Shown in pieces: positions 63,404 to 64,000 of a DNA stretch of 64,000 nt (its first letter is position 1; each line of letters begins with the position of its first letter). The position numbers were made by a program, and so were the translations under genes. Origin of the DNA: Eustoma russellianum (Eukaryota; Streptophyta; Magnoliopsida; Gentianales; Gentianaceae); assembly GCA_036186865.1 (NCBI GenBank), contig AP025040.1, positions 18,234,558 through 18,298,557 on the forward strand. Direction: 5' to 3'. Below the pieces are notes generated by a model. The model searched no databases, had not been told where the DNA came from, and was given only the letters and a program-made list of their open reading frames with translations.

Positions 63404-64000
63404 TAAAATGTCTTCCTCATGGATTGGCGTGTACTATTTTTAGCTGCCCGTATCGTCACAGGTACGGGCAGGCGCGGTATGCTTCCTAACCCATTATTTT
63501 GCTACTCTGCTTATCTCATTCATGGCACTTATGCTTTGTTCTTATACTTCGCACGCTTCGATTGGTGGATACATTTTACGGCATCTCCGGGATGCTGCCA
63601 TCCTGTCTACTCGGCACAAGCCTTCCATTGGGATTGGCGATGCTTTATGTACTCTGCCTGTGCTCGAATGAGTGCAGGCAGGCTCGGTATGATTTTCCTT
63701 CTTTTATACAACGGCACACTAGAATATGCTCTATTGCCCTTACAATTTTCTGTTTCTTGGACATGCGGTTTCTACCCTCACGTGGATGTCTCACTCGGGC
63801 TCATGAGGATACTCACTATACTACCTTTGGTGTTTCATGGAGTGGTTCTTTGGACGCCTTGCCAGTCTACATTGGTCACACATTTGCAGGGCTGTGCGCT
63901 TCAATCACTGACTGCCGGCACATTCATTTGTGTTGGCAGGCGCGGTATGCTCCTCCTCCGTGCCTTTTATAGCGTTTCACTCTCCGCATTATCCCTGTTA
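63404..64000 (+). other. LINE 3' UTR with repeated GGCAGGCGCGGTATG motif
   Basis: The motif occurs at 63467-63481, 63677-63691 (one change) and 63935-63949. Near the first copy GCCCGTA (63446) and TACGGGC (63463) can form a hairpin. A long frame, 63499-63972, has no recognisable domain and is not called. Confidence 0.7.

Larger units (their letters stand above)
58041..64000 (+). mobile_element. Plant L1-type LINE, plus strand, continuing past the window
   Basis: A short 5' leader (to 58205), ORF1 (58206-59549), ORF2 (59546-63403, several frameshifts) and a 3' UTR of at least 600 bases. No A-tail is reached. It is the same broad family as the minus-strand LINE at 50299-55133 but clearly diverged in sequence. 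Confidence 0.88.

Noticed and set aside
63499..63972. 157-codon frame in the LINE 3' UTR
   Set aside because: No domain; it lies after the RNase H stop, and the repeated GGCAGGCGCGG module explains its Cys-rich look.

Overview
The window is repeat-dominated nuclear DNA from a flowering plant, probably a dicot with a large, transposon-rich genome. The species cannot be named from the sequence. Almost everything recognisable is a retroelement: Ty1/copia elements of the long SIRE/Maximus type, Ty3/gypsy relics of Tat and chromovirus type, a LARD-like non-autonomous LTR element, two plant L1-type LINEs with RNase H, a SINE and a MITE. No complete host gene, tRNA gene, operon or CRISPR array was found. 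One 10-base run of N (37983-37992) shows this is a draft assembly, so single-base frameshifts need care.

Layout. 1-7083: decayed copia element, gag and protease deleted, with two unlike LTRs. About 7440-9600: minus-strand Tat-type gypsy relic (integrase, two RNase H domains). 9600-10480 (+) and 10556-12470 (-): two more copia relics, the second with an LTR that has a primer site on one side and a polypurine tract on the other. 13431-20892: a 7.5-kb LARD-like element with 5-bp target duplication GTAAG, two tandem-repeat arrays and an antisense, apparently spliced ORF. 20898-23564: unassigned DNA with a MITE and a SINE. 23565-24748: gypsy relic with a duplicated RNase H segment. 24749-26853: old copia LTR, reversed.

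26854-37059: minus-strand copia element with gag-pol and an extra sense ORF after pol. One of its LTRs carries a patch made of an 18S rRNA gene fragment and a piece of another LTR family. 37448-48931: the youngest and best preserved element, an 11.5-kb copia with near-identical 3.04-kb LTRs, ATTTT target duplication, tRNA-iMet primer site and an uninterrupted 1033-codon pol. It sits inside an older LTR of its own family. 49165-50298: unassigned. 50299-55133: minus-strand LINE. 55134-58040: gypsy gag flanked by 410-bp inverted LTR-plus-primer-site arms. About 58041-64000: plus-strand LINE.

The genes here are the replication machinery of these elements: Gag (particle), protease, integrase, reverse transcriptase and RNase H for LTR elements, and an ORF1 nucleic-acid-binding protein plus an endonuclease/RT/RNase H protein for LINEs. 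Only the pol of the 37448-48931 element looks intact. The most unusual items are the antisense multi-exon ORF in the LARD-like element, the post-pol ORF of the minus-strand copia, the rDNA/LTR patch, and the head-to-head gypsy structure.
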